Source: Thunnus maccoyii
Taxonomy: Eukaryota > Chordata > Actinopteri > Scombriformes > Scombridae
Length of the DNA: 64,000 nucleotides
Direction: 5' to 3'
NCBI RefSeq assembly: GCF_910596095.1
Contig: NC_056550.1
Location: 12,212,501 to 12,276,500 of the forward strand
Part shown: piece by piece, positions 32,466 to 44,040 of the stretch
Position numbering within the stretch: the stretch's first letter is position 1
Layout of the letters: each line of letters starts with the position of its first letter
Position numbers and translations under genes: made by a program
Notes under the pieces: generated by a model
Told to the model about the DNA's origin: nothing
The model's database searches: none
The model's input: only the letters and a program-made list of their open reading frames with translations

Positions 32466-32914
32466 AGTTTTGCAGTTGTTTGATTACAAACAAAGTATTG
32501 GTCAAATTAAACTTTGACCTGCTGGTCGCACTCCAGGAAATATCAGGGGATCCACAAAGTCATTAGGATTAATCGTCTGGGGACCATGAATGTCAAAGAT
32601 TTCATGGCTGTCCATCCTGTAGGTGTTAAGATATTTCAGTCTGGACCAAAGTAGTGGACAGACTGACGTAGTGACAGACCGAACAACCCATATTGCCACC
32701 CCCAGAGCCATATTGCATGACTAAAAATGACCAAAGTGTAACTGATGTGATTTTCAAAAACACAGCAATGTCTAGGTTTCATGTGGTATAATTTAAAACA
32801 AAGAGGAGCAAAAGTAGAATGGTGTTTCATTGGCCCAGCTGAATACATACAGTACAAAAAACTGATGATGCATTACATCAGGCAAAGGTTATTGTATGAA
32901 TGTGTGCCATTGTG

Positions 32915-32930
32915 TATATGGGGGGACAGG
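32915..32930 (+). other. DH segment D4
   Basis: Core TATATGGGGGGACAGG. 5' RSS GGTTATTGT (32887-32895), 12 bp, CATTGTG (32908-32914); 3' RSS CACAGTG (32931-32937), 12 bp, ACAAAAAGA (32950-32958). One or two mismatches in three of the four motifs. Confidence 0.9.
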
Positions 32931-33706
32931 CACAGTGATATGTGGTATTACAAAAAGAAAGATAGAGATAGAAGATAAAGAAAGATAATATTCAATGTAG
33001 TAGTGGAAGGATAAATTGAATTTATGATGAATTATATATTTTTTTTCGGGTTTTACCCTGAATAAACATGAAAATCATAACAAGCTAATTTTTCTTCAGC
33101 AAATATAATTTATTTCACATACTAAAAAATCCAACATAAAATTGATTTTTTTTTGTCTATTTACAGTAAATTTGATGTCAGGTTATTGACACTATGTTTT
33201 AAATGTGAATTAATGGACACAAAGTAAGTAAATTATGACAATAACCGCTGTTGCTAACTTGAAGTGTAGTTCAATACTAAGAAACAAAGTTAAACCAAAG
33301 ATGACAACCCTGTTAGCTCACCAAATCTTTGGATGATATCCCTGAAAAAGTATAAAATATGTATCATCATGTCAGAGCCTATTGATCTTGTTTTGTGCTA
33401 CAATAGTTTTGTGTCTCATTCAAATTAGGTCGATGTCATTTGTCCATGTTTTGCTGCACAATGCATATCGATAACTATACTTATGTTAAGCCATTTTCAG
33501 GAATATTTACAACATGGCCAAATGAAAACACAAGTTATAATAATAAAAACAACTGTCAGGGAATATTTGCACTGTTGATTCCTTTCACATGATTTGAACT
33601 TAACATTACTTGTTAAACTTAGATGAAGGCAAGAGTGTTTGTGTTGTGTGGTGTAATAGCCAGTGTGTAGAGTGGAGTTTTTGGGCTTCAGGGCTATATC
33701 ATTGTG

Positions 33707-33721
33707 CCATACAATAGCGGC
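33707..33721 (+). other. DH segment D5, odd 5' spacer
   Basis: Core CCATACAATAGCGGC. The 3' RSS is perfect: CACAGTG (33722-33728), 12 bp, ACAAAAACC (33741-33749). On the 5' side CATTGTG (33700-33706) is 15 bp from AGTTTTTGG (33676-33684), so D-to-V joining may be impaired while D-to-J joining should work. Confidence 0.85.
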
Positions 33722-34134
33722 CACAGTGATATATCCTACGACAAAAACCTCCTTCCATTGAAAAGCGAATGCTGTATACAGTGCTGAAACAGAAATCAAC
33801 TGAGACTGCTCACTGCTGCCCATACATGTCCAACAAAACTCTTCTTTAAGAACAAAAATGTGATCTTACATAAAGGACATCATGAGCTTAAAAGTAAGTT
33901 TTCTTAACATGTAGAAGTATGTTAAAAATCGACAAAGTTAAACAAATTTGAAAACACAGCAATGGTTTCAAAGTGTAAAATTAGAAATAAAACTGGGCAA
34001 AAGTAGAAGGTGTTTCATGATTTCATAGTTTTACTGTGAAAAGTTACTGCACATGATCCTGCTGAATACAGACAGTACAAAAACTGACCACACATTACCA
34101 GGCAAAGGTTTTTGTATGAGTATGTACCACTGTG

Positions 34135-34146
34135 TGGGGTGGCAGC
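34135..34146 (+). other. DH segment D6, weak 3' nonamer
   Basis: Core TGGGGTGGCAGC. 5' RSS is perfect: GGTTTTTGT (34107-34115), 12 bp, CACTGTG (34128-34134). The 3' heptamer CACAGTG (34147-34153) is perfect, but at 12 bp only AAGTTACTC is found. Last DH before the J cluster, 12.6 kb away. Confidence 0.85.
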
Positions 34147-34174
34147 CACAGTGATAGTTACTCTCAAGTTACTC

Positions 34175-35680
34175 TCAAAATCAATTTCCCAAAATGATTG
34201 GACACTGCTGAAAGGTTCTAATGAATAGAATATTGGATAAGTAAATTGCATTTATGATTAATTGCAGATTTCTGAAAAAACTCTGAAAAAAATAGTGCCA
34301 CCTCACCTCTCTTGCTTTGTAAGATACTGGATATATTTCACATACCCACAGCAAACACAAAAACTTACAGTTAATTTAGTGTCAATGAATTATGTATAAT
34401 ATGTTATGAATGTGAGTTTATGTTCATAAATTCAGGATCCAATAAGTATTTAATTGTCACATTCACAACTATTTGCTACCCATAACTTTAAATGTACTTC
34501 CAAACTAAGAAACACAGTGTTTTACTCAAACATTGTAAAACTTACAGTAGAGATACTATCAAAATAGAGAAGAAAATGTTTGTACATTTTGGACTTGTGG
34601 TTCTCAACATCCTTACTGGTTAATATTTATGTGCCACCCAGGAAACAATCTTCACCACAACAGGTGCTTCCGCATCCAGTTAACAAACTGAAACTGACTG
34701 AAAGCCAAAGTCTCCTCCACAACTGATAATACAAGATACATTACAGCAAAGCAGTCCAGAGAAACTATCTTGTCTTACTGGAGTTTTATACTTTCAATAT
34801 GATGATAATTGAACACTTCTGACAGAAAGCATTTGTTTATACTGTACCACAGCACAGTCTGAACTAGTACCATAATATTAAATTTAAATGAAGAGTATGT
34901 TGATTATCAAACAGGAAGTGATTGATTGTAACACACTTCATACAAGTGTAAAACATTCATTACATTAAACTTAATCTATCCTCACAATACATCATTAAAA
35001 ATTCATTCTGTAACTGGAGCCGGAGGCTGGAAGGTCGGGTTAGCAGCATCTATTCAGGCTACATTCTTTGTAGAAATATGTGAACAAAAAATATCAGAAG
35101 GAAAAGATGATTTCAAAACTTCTGTATTAAATGCTCCATTCAAAACATGGGAAATTTCCATCTGAAAAAGTGAGCACCAGGTTGCAGCATTAGATATTAT
35201 GTATTCATGTTATAATAGCATTCTCATTATTTTGATATACCATTACATTCAAAGTTACCCTCCAGACGTACAAGAATTCCCTGCTTTGATTAATAATTTG
35301 TGTCTAAAAAGTTTTATAGTGGAGTTCCTTTGCTAATGGCAAAAGACATTGTTAGATTTTAATTAAATGGTTCAATCAACTCATTAAAATAACTTATCCC
35401 TCCTTTCCTTCACTGACAAATCCTGAGTAAATATGCAAATATTGTTCATTTCAAAAGTTTGTGGGACACAAGATGTTTCCTACTTCACTTAAAAGTCTAT
35501 TCAAGTTTCCACATCACATCTGTGCAAGTTGCATACTGGACCACGATTGGCTCCAAACTAGTTGTGATGTCACAGTCACATCATGCTCTTAAGTACATGT
35601 TATAAACTCAGATTTAAGGTGAAATCAAACATTTCTATATGAGAAGAAACCTCTAATTATAGCAAGATATTTTGGAATGT
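34175..35680. other. Non-coding spacer
   Basis: I see no gene or RSS. Confidence 0.5.
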
Positions 35681-35949
35681 CTTTATTACAACCGTTAACT
35701 TTTGTGATGCAGGGATTCCCCCAACAAATTGGTTTGCGGCCTCCTGTCTGATTACATCCATTGACCATGTGAGAACAGCGCTATGTAGGAGGCCACTCAA
35801 CCCAGCAGTGTTCCTGCCAACAGATGCTGTGGAAAACCCCAATAATGCAGGTCCTCCTGCACTAATGGAGGAACGTTCACCAAGTAGTGCTTGTGCCTCT
35901 TGGGATCAAATAACAATGGCCATCTAAGTAGAACAAGACCCTGATGCCT

Positions 35950-37950
35950 CAGTCACACAGCGGTTGCAGTGCCGGGTCCACACATTTGCTGAACATGCGG
36001 GGAGCCAGGGAGTAGCCGAACGGTAGCCTATTGTACTCATAGGCTATCCTCTTGAAGGTGAAACGCAGGAACTTCCTGTGTTTCGGCACCACCTCGACGT
36101 GAAAATAAGCATCTTTCAGGTTGATGGTGGTGAATCAGTTCCCTGGTTGAACCAGTTCCAGCAATCTCCTGATGGTCAGCATGTGGAACGTCTTTCTGGC
36201 GATGCATTGGTGGGTTGGGTCTGAAACCTCCCATCTTCTTGGGCACTAGGAAGTACTGTCATGAGTGGGAACGATCGAGACAGCCTGTCTCAATAACAGG
36301 TCCTGGATCTCTTTGGAGAGAAAATCTATGTCCTCTTGGTAGGATAGATTTATCTCCTTGATGCCCGAGAATGGAGCATGAACACGGCAGAACTGGAGAA
36401 AATAACCCAGTCTCAGTGTTTTGTCCATCCAATCCGCCAACATGCAGCTGTGACAGCATTCCTCATAAAACTGCGACAAAAGATGGGCGGTCAGCTGGGG
36501 GGCAGCAAACAGGAAGCTGTGATATTCCGATTCGGCCCTTTCCGCTGCCAAACCTTCCATAAATGGAAGTTTGGCCCATGGGGGGGCCGACATTGAAAGG
36601 GCTGAGCTGACGGAGCAGTCCATGAACACCGTTAGCTGCCTCAACACAGCGTCAGATTTTGTGTTGATGCCTCCGTCACCCTCCGTATTTCCCACAGAAA
36701 TAACCGGAGGGGAGCGGAGCAGACTCCGTGTCTCCTCTTTTCGGTCTGTGAGCGGGCCTGAGGCATTATTCTCTAAGAAGTCAGTGTGTGGGTGTGAGGT
36801 GTTATTCCGGTGTGAGTATATAACACCACTTGCTGCATCACCGTTTTCTGGGGAAACCAGATGTGTGTCTCGCTGCACTCGCTGGTATCATTATTTCTCG
36901 GACCACCCAGCGCAGCGAGACACACATCTGCTTTTGAGTGTCGCTATGTCGGGCAGGATGTGCGTTTTTCTCACCACATCACGCCTAACATAGCGCTCAT
37001 TAATGCGCTCAGCGCTGGGATTTTAGCTAGCACCATCTGCAGCTGAATAAAGCCTCCCACCGTCTGCTTCTCTGACAGAGAGAAGAGATGCAGGGGCACC
37101 AGCAGAGTAAGTGTTTACAGCATTATTATGCAGACTCTGTGACCGGCTGGATGAAGCAGTCTGAGCTGTTATCATCCCAGCGTCACAGAGTTCCAGAGAG
37201 GTGGAGAAGGGGAAGATGGAGGATTGTGATCTTTGGAAAATGTTTTTATTAAAACATTTTCAACATTAAACACACAACTTGAACAGTGGTGGGAGGGGGC
37301 GGTGAACTCCGAGGGCACATACAGCGGGTGGGGGGGCTGTTGAACATAGCCTACACTGATGTGACGCTCTCTTCCACTAACAGTCATTTCGGTGCCATTG
37401 ACTTTCCCCAAGCATAAGCCAACTTCAGCAGGGGTCTGTCTGCGCTCCTCGCTGCAGCTACGGCTGCTCCATGGTCGTGGGAGGCCCAGTGCTGCAGTGT
37501 CTCTGTCGAGGTGGTGTGGGAGGTGGCTGAAGCAGCGGGGGCTAACAGTGCTTTGCCCTGCCTGCACGCTCTCCTTCTTGCCATGACGTTATGGCAATGC
37601 GCCTCGTCTCCTCTCTAGTTTGAAGAAAGTGCGAGCAGCAGATGACAGTTCAGCTACGCCTTCTCTTCTTCCAGCGTCTTTAAGCACTGAGTCAGAGGAG
37701 ATGGATCTGAAGAGACTGTCCGGAGCTATGGGAGCTCCTAGGATATCCTCTCTGTCCTTCCTCAGTAGAGGGGTGTGTCCCAGCCACACGTGACGTGAGC
37801 CTACTGTGGCAAGTAACATCAATCGCCCCGCGGCAATCGCAACACCCATAATGAGGTTGTTAATCTGATAAAAAAAACAGCTTGTTCTGCTGAGGAGGGG
37901 GCATGCAGTGGTGTGTTTGCCGCCGTGACGCCCAATACACACAGATTGTT
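35950..37950 (-). mobile_element. DIRS-like retroelement, 3' portion (gag end and reverse transcriptase), broken
   Basis: On the minus strand, about 37940-37600 resembles the C-terminal part of a DIRS gag (WLG then a run with a GAPIAPDSLF motif). About 36460-35950 resembles the DIRS-type reverse transcriptase: a G-Y-x-LQF start, then VPKK, then a TINLKDAYFHVEV motif and LPFG. The frame is broken by shifts and at least one stop, so the copy is dead. Its 5' part lies at 43239-44040; the two are separated by the inserted LTR element. GC and CpG content is higher than in the surroundings. DIRS elements use a tyrosine recombinase, but I see no such domain in this fragment. Confidence 0.75.
36858..36930. 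repeat. Perfect 19-bp inverted repeat
   Basis: CAGATGTGTGTCTCGCTGC (36858-36876) and its exact reverse complement (36912-36930) with a 35-bp loop, inside the DIRS-like element. Confidence 0.95.
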
Positions 37951-37953
37951 TGT

Positions 37954-38728
37954 AGGGGTGTGCCCGAATACAAATACATTATTCAGCGAAGCACAAATAA
38001 TGGGTTTTTACGAATATTAATTTCATACAAATATTTTTAAAATTATTTGTTATGGGGAGAAAAAAGAAATGTGTTAAATACCAGCGTGCAGGTCAGTAAC
38101 ATCACTATCTCAGTCTCTCTCCTCTGCTCTGCTGTTGTTTATCAGCAGGTCTCAACGAGGGGAGTCACATCCACCTGCTACATGACACAAATTTCCTTAT
38201 TTGGACATCACTCCCAGAGTTGGGGGTGTTCCTCAGAGATAAAGCTGACACAAGCGAAGGGGACTCTCAAGGGACTCTCCATAACCCGTTGTTTCCCTTC
38301 TCCTTTCCACAAAGTTAGGTTGTAAAAAATAGGCAATAAATGAAAATGGAAAAGCGATAATCGCCTTTGAAGTTCTTCTCTACACTTTATATGCTGTGTT
38401 GTCTCTTTGTTATGGGTGTATAAATAAGTAGAGGTCTGTCTGCACATTTGCAATGCCCTTGGTTTTAGCTCAGTAGTCAGCACAGTCATCTATGATCTGG
38501 AAGACTGGAGCTCAAGAGCCAGTGTGGGGACCTCCCTCATAAAATAGTTCATTCATAAACACTTATTTTAACACTTTAATATCCTGAAATTAAAAACGTA
38601 ATAAAAACAATATCGTATTTTTACCCCTATTTACACTTTTATTCAAATACAAATACAAATATAAATAATTTTGCTGCCTCAATAAATATAGATACAAATA
38701 CAAATACTGGGCTCTCTGCACATCCCTA
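37954..38728. mobile_element. hAT-like MITE copy 2, with 8-bp target duplication
   Basis: Starts TAGGGGTGT, ends ACATCCCTA, flanked by ATTGTTTG on both sides (37946-37953 and 38729-38736). Related along its length to 7044-7797. It sits at the very 5' edge of the gypsy-like LTR, so it arrived after, or together with, that insertion. Confidence 0.9.
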
Positions 38729-38736
38729 ATTGTTTG

Positions 38737-39870
38737 CTGTTTTTATGTAAACAGACACCCCCTAATTTTTTGCTAATTATTTGAACTAATCTAACTCTGT
38801 TTATACAGTTTTGACATCAGGTCAATACTCAAAGATGTCAGTAGGCAGCGCTCTAATGCCACTGTGGATACCTGAGGGAGGTCACTTGTATCTGCTCTGC
38901 TCATGCGCAGCTCAATATTAAAAGAGCATCGGCTAGATGAAGACGCTAACTTTGGCTCTCTCCCTTATTAATCCGCAGGTATTTTAAAACTTGCTTTTCT
39001 ATGATTAGCTTTGTTTACTAGCTAATGTAAATGCATTGCAAATCATTCTGTGAAGTTGTGACATGGTTTAGAGATGTATTTGGAACGTATTTTTGTTGTT
39101 GTATGTTTCGTGGGCGCCGCCACTGATAATAGTTACCTCCGTGAATTTCCGTAAAAGATTGTTTTAGAGTATAAGCCAGTCAGTCGCGAGTTAATGGTAA
39201 ATAGAGATGCTATATTCAAACCAGTTTCACTTCCGGTCGCTCGTTAACAAGGCAGAGTCGCGCCATTTTGTTAAGAGGTTAAGTGCAAGTGCAAAGGAGT
39301 GTTATGCTAATGTTGCAGAAAGGTTCTGTGTACGTCATATCAGTGTAGGATGAGTGTAACTGTGGTGTATGTGTTAAAATAGGAGTGATGGTAGTAAAAT
39401 GATGGTAGATGGTAGTGTTTTGGGTAATATAATTTTTGTGCTGTATATTATATTTTATACATATATTACATTATATTGTAGTTAAGCCTATTCTTATTTA
39501 TTTAGAAATGTAAGTCATATTTTAAATTTGTGTGAAGTTGTTTTTCTTTAGACAAAATGTTTCATATTGTTTATTGTGAATTTGGTTTCAACATTTATTT
39601 TATTTTTGTAACATGTTTTGGTGTGAATGTGAAATATGAACCTTGTAGCTGTAGGTTTGAGGAAACTGACGTAACTGAGAAATATGTACAGTTTTATACT
39701 GTTGTGTTCAATATTAAATGAGCATCGGCTAGAGCAAGACGCTAACTTTGGCTCTCTCCCTTATTAATCCACAGCCCACAGACCATGTTTTTATCGGCTA
39801 CAAAGTACACCCTTGCCTGTGTAACCTTTGCTGCCGGTCCAGATTTCCCCTAGGTCTGGCACCGGTAACA
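38737..39870 (+). mobile_element. 5' LTR of a gypsy-like retrotransposon
   Basis: Matches 42041-43238 nearly throughout; the 5' copy lacks about 65 bp present at 42453-42520. It ends CCGGTAACA. The start is blurred by the MITE. A 62-bp block (GAGCATCGGCTAGA, then GACGCTAACTTTGGC) occurs twice inside it, at about 38925 and 39715. Confidence 0.88.
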
Positions 39871-39872
39871 AT

Positions 39873-39890
39873 TGGGGGCTTGTCCGGGAT
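39873..39890 (+). promoter_or_regulatory. Primer binding site, tRNA-Pro type
   Basis: TGGGGGCTTGTCCGGGAT lies 2 bp after the 5' LTR and matches the 3' end complement of tRNA-Pro except for one base, from memory of this common site. Confidence 0.8.
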
Positions 39891-40013
39891 GGTGTAGCAT
39901 CGCTGCCTGGTGAAGTGAGTGCTGTGACAATGTGAACTTGTGTCCCAAGCTTCAGGGAAGGCTGCCATCCTGTGCGTCATCCAGAGAGTAGAGGTCACTT
40001 GTACAACGTCATC

Positions 40014-41600
40014 ATGGCCACTGCCAACCCACGGCGGGCGCTAGTCTACAAGATCCAGAAGAGACTTTGTGATTTGAGTGCGAGTCAGCTGCTGCAAGTT
40101 GCAGATTCGATTGATGATGGCAGCATTACTGATCGTGTTGATGAGCTGAGTGAACCAGAACTGTTTGATCTGATTGTTGACTACATCAAGAGTGAGAAGT
40201 TGGGAGCCCTGGAGGATGGAGGTATGGCCCAGCTCCTCCACCTTGACGATATGTTGAGTGACCTGGTGGCCATGCAAAGTGAAGCGGTTGGGGTTGCCCA
40301 GACGGCGCCTCCTGAGAATGAAGGTTCAACAACCATTCAACAGGGGTGCTCCATTCCACCCCATCGTGAACCCAGCCAGCCAACCACATCTCCAGCTACC
40401 CCTACTACAGACATACCCAGACATTCATTGCACATGGACAGAGACATTCATTCACTGCCACCCTTGCCACCGAACAGAGACGCACACACTAACCCCTCTA
40501 CAGAGAACAGAGATCTCCACACATTTCCATCACCTGCCTGAAGAGGCAATGTTATGTTAGCAAGAGACCTTACCACTCCAGCATTAGCCAAGTCACCCTC
40601 AACAGGTTTTGGTGGTACTCCTGGTAGGGTGAGTCTATCTTCCAGCATGGGAGATCAGGTACTGAGGTTTAATGATGTTGCAGCTCTGCTTCCGCGCAGA
40701 GAATTTAAGCTACACGGTGGCCAAATTTCTGATGTGGGTTCTGATATGTCATACAGTAGCCTTTGTAAACAAATTGATGAAGGTTTGCATGAAGGTTTTA
40801 CTGAGTCAGAGATAATTCGCACAGTGATTAAGATCACAAAACCTGGTACATTTAGAGAAATGTTGGCTAATAAAGGTGACTTAACTGTTGATGAGCTAAA
40901 GCGGTTTCTCCACGCACACATCAGGGACCAAAACAGTACTGAACTTTTCCAAGAGCTAAGTAATGCCAAGCAACAAGTCAAAGAGAGTCCACAGCAGTTT
41001 CTGTACAGGATAATGGGGTTAAAACAGCGTGTTCTGTTTGAGTCATAACAGCCTGGTGCTGAGTTTAGCTATGACAAAAGGCTCGTTCAGGGCACTTTTC
41101 TCCACACTCTTTACCAGGGCTTAAATGAAAAAAACAACCATGTCAGATATGACCTCAAGCCACTTCTCACCGACTTGCAGGTTAGTGATGACTTTCTGTT
41201 AGACCAGATCACTAAGTCTACGAGCGAGGAAGCTGAAAGACTTAAACGACTTGGCACAGTAAGCAAAACCCGACCAGTGACAGTGAGCACAGCTCAGCTT
41301 GACTGTAGTGACTCAGCTAAGCAAGATAAAGTTGACACTTAGCTACAGGCTAACCGTGCTGCTATTAAAGAACTGACTGCACAATTGTCCTCACTGACCA
41401 AACATCTGGCACAGATGGTAAAGCCTGCTGACAGTGTGACACCTGGGGGTCCCTGCTCCACCACAGCTTGTCCTCAGGCACCAACAACTGATAACAGGGG
41501 CAGATGCAATGACTGTGTACAGCAAAGCAAAGTGAGCTGCCCTCACTGCTTTGTTTGTGGCCAAGCTGGACACCGCGCCATTGGCTGTCTCCAAAGGAAA
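40014..41600 (+). pseudogene. gag of the gypsy-like element, broken
   Basis: The reading frame starts MATANPRRALVYKIQKRL at 40014 and runs to 40541. It continues in another frame from about 40554 to a TAA at 41046-41048, and goes on to a further stop near 41340. A zinc knuckle C-X2-C-X4-H-X4-C is encoded at about 41548-41588. The stops and shift mark a dead copy. It belongs to the retroelement, not to the host immune locus. Confidence 0.85.
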
Positions 41601-41609
41601 CAATCGGGA

Positions 41610-42035
41610 AACGGAATGAGGTCACTGGTGAGGGGCAACCAGTGCTGCAGCCTGGAGATAGGGTGCTTGTCAGAAATCTGTCAGAGAGGGGTGGTCCAGG
41701 CAAACTTCGCTCATACTGGGAAAAGAGGATTCATCGTGTTGTTGAAAAGCTTGGAGATGGACCTGTGTACAGAGTTCAGCCAGAAACTGGAGACTGAACT
41801 CTCCGTGTCCTGCATCGAAACCTTCTGCTACCTGTTAACGATTTGCCCTTGGACCCAGACCAACAGACTCAGTGCACACCCAGAAAAAAACAAAAACGAG
41901 GAGAGACACACACAAATAACAGAGAAACAGTAGAGCAAGAGTCAGAACATTCTGAGGAAGAGGAGGAATACACATACTGCCTAAGGACTATACCTGTGTA
42001 TGAGAGGAGAAGAGTCAGACACCCAATGCCTCACA
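41610..42035 (+). pseudogene. Integrase C-terminal remnant; pol core deleted
   Basis: Within 20-30 bp of the zinc knuckle the sequence becomes the end of an integrase: a PGDRVLVRN motif, then [10 protein letters not shown] and PVYRVQPE (GPY/F-type module). Protease, reverse transcriptase, RNase H and integrase core are absent. The element is an internal deletion derivative that could move only with help from another copy. A purine-rich tract (gagaggagaagag, 42001-42013) before the 3' LTR may be the polypurine tract. Confidence 0.82.
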
Positions 42036-42040
42036 TGTTA

Positions 42041-43238
42041 AGTTTTTATGTAAACAGACACCCCCTAATTTTTTGCTAATTATTTGAACTAATCTAACTC
42101 TGTTTATACAGTTTTGACATCAGGTCAATACTCAAAGATGTCAGTAGGCAGCGCTCTAATGCCACTGTGGATACCAGAGGGAGGTCACTTGTATCTGCTC
42201 TGCTCATGCGCAGCTCAATATTAAATGAGCATCGGCTAGATGAAGACGCTAACTTTGGCTCTCTCCCTTATTAATCCACAGGTATGTTAAAACTTGCTTT
42301 TCTATGATTAGCTTTGTTTACTAGCTAATGTAAATGCATTGCAAATCATTCTGTGAAGTTGTGACATGGTTTAGAGATGTATTTGGAACGTATTTTTGTT
42401 GCTGTATGTTTCGTGGGCGCCACCATTGATAATAGTTACCTCCGTGAATTTCGGTTTTCTACTATTTTGTCAGTGAAAGTTACAGACCTTTGCATGTGGT
42501 AACATATGAAAATGTGTTTAAAAGATTGTTTTAGAGTATAAGCCAGTCAGTCGCGAGTTAATGGTAAATAGAGATGCTATATTCAAACCAGTTTCACTTC
42601 CGGTCGCTCGTTAACAAGGCAGAGTCGCGCCATTTTGTTAAGAGGTTAAGTGCAAGTGCAAAGGAGTGTTATGCTAATGTTGCTGAAAGGTTCTGTGTAC
42701 GTCATATCAGTGTAGGATGAGTGTAACTGTGGTGTATGTGTTAAAATAGGAGTGATGGTAGTAATGTCAGTAAAGTAAATGTGTGTTTTGGGTAATATAA
42801 TTTTTGTGCTGTATATTATATTTTATACATATATTACATTATATTATAGTTAAGCCTATTCTTATTTATTTAGAAAGGTAAGTCATATTTTAAATTTGTG
42901 TGAAGTTATTTTTCTTTAGACAAAATGTTTCATATTGTTTATTGTGAATTTGGTTTCAACATTTATTTTATTTTTGTAACATGTTTTGGTGTGAATGTGA
43001 AATATGAACCTTGTAGCTGTAGGTTTGAGGAAACTGACGTAACTGAGAAATATGTACAGTTTTATACTGTTGTGTTCAATATTAAATGAGCATCGGCTAG
43101 AGCAAGACGCTAACTTTGGCTCTCTCCCTTATTAATCCACAGTCCACAGACCATGTTTTTATCGGCTACACAGTGCACCCTTGCCTGTGTAACCTTTGCT
43201 GTCGGTCCAGATTTCCCCTAGGTCTGGCACCGGTAACA
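42041..43238 (+). mobile_element. 3' LTR of the gypsy-like retrotransposon
   Basis: Ends CCGGTAACA. It carries the same internal repeated block at about 42225 and 43080. Single-base differences from the 5' LTR are visible, plus two indels, so the insertion is old enough to have diverged. Confidence 0.88.
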
Positions 43239-44040
43239 CACCCAGCCAGAATATTTTCGCAAAATAGACCAACATGTTTCCGTCCTGCATCAGCGGAGGC
43301 GGAGGCTTTCTGGCTGCCGCCCAGCCAGCCGAGTGGGGAATCAGGAGGGTTGTGAGGGCCTCCTCCAGGGGGGGCACATCGGGACAGCCTGTCTCCATGT
43401 GGCCCTGCACTCTCAGGAAGGATACCAGTCCCACTACTGTTGACTTCATTTTCAATGGCTCCTTCCAGGACACATAGACACAGTGCCAGATGTCCGGGAG
43501 AGGAGGCGAAACAAAGGTGGGCTGAGCAGGATGAGCCGGGCCTTAAAGTCCTTCACGGGGCTGGCTGACCGATTTTGGCGGGATGGGGGTGGGGCGCGGG
43601 GAGCCCAACATGCTCCCCCGCTGTGGTCATAATCTTTGGGACATTATGGCGAACTGAAGTCAGCAGCACATTTTTCGGAAGGTAAGCAAAGTTGTCAGAG
43701 AGGCTGCACGGAGAGTCACTCAAGTCACAGCGGAGTGAGACATCACACAGCCAAAAATGTTCCCACCGTTTCTGGCGTTGAAAAGAGGGAGTGCCTGGCA
43801 GTGCACACAGGCTGGTGGCTGCATCATGCCGCTCTCTGCATGGTCATGCCCGAGGCACTCAAAACAGAATTGATGCCCGGCAGCGGTGGCGATGAGACCG
43901 GGGCACGATGGGCAGGAACAAGCTTGTAGCGGCGACTCCATCCATGGAGAAGTAAGATCAGTAGCTGATTTCGCCATCACTGAAGAAAAGGGGATAGTGA
44001 GCAGCAGTGAGACACTGCTTAGATAGTGTACGAGACACAC
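43239..44040 (-). mobile_element. DIRS-like retroelement, 5' portion (gag N-terminus), broken
   Basis: On the minus strand an open frame from about 43979 has a Cys-His cluster (CPSC, then HQFCFECLGHDHAESG and a further C-x2-C) like the N-terminal gag domain of DIRS elements. A second frame (43473-43239) continues the gag and is cut by the LTR element at 43238. Confidence 0.7.

Noticed and set aside
36571-36993. 140-residue open frame on the plus strand
   Set aside because: It is antisense to the DIRS-like reading frame and has no domain of its own.
40014-41600. Host gene with a PNMA- or Arc-like gag domain
   Set aside because: It lies between two LTRs after a primer binding site and is broken, so it is an ordinary retroelement gag.
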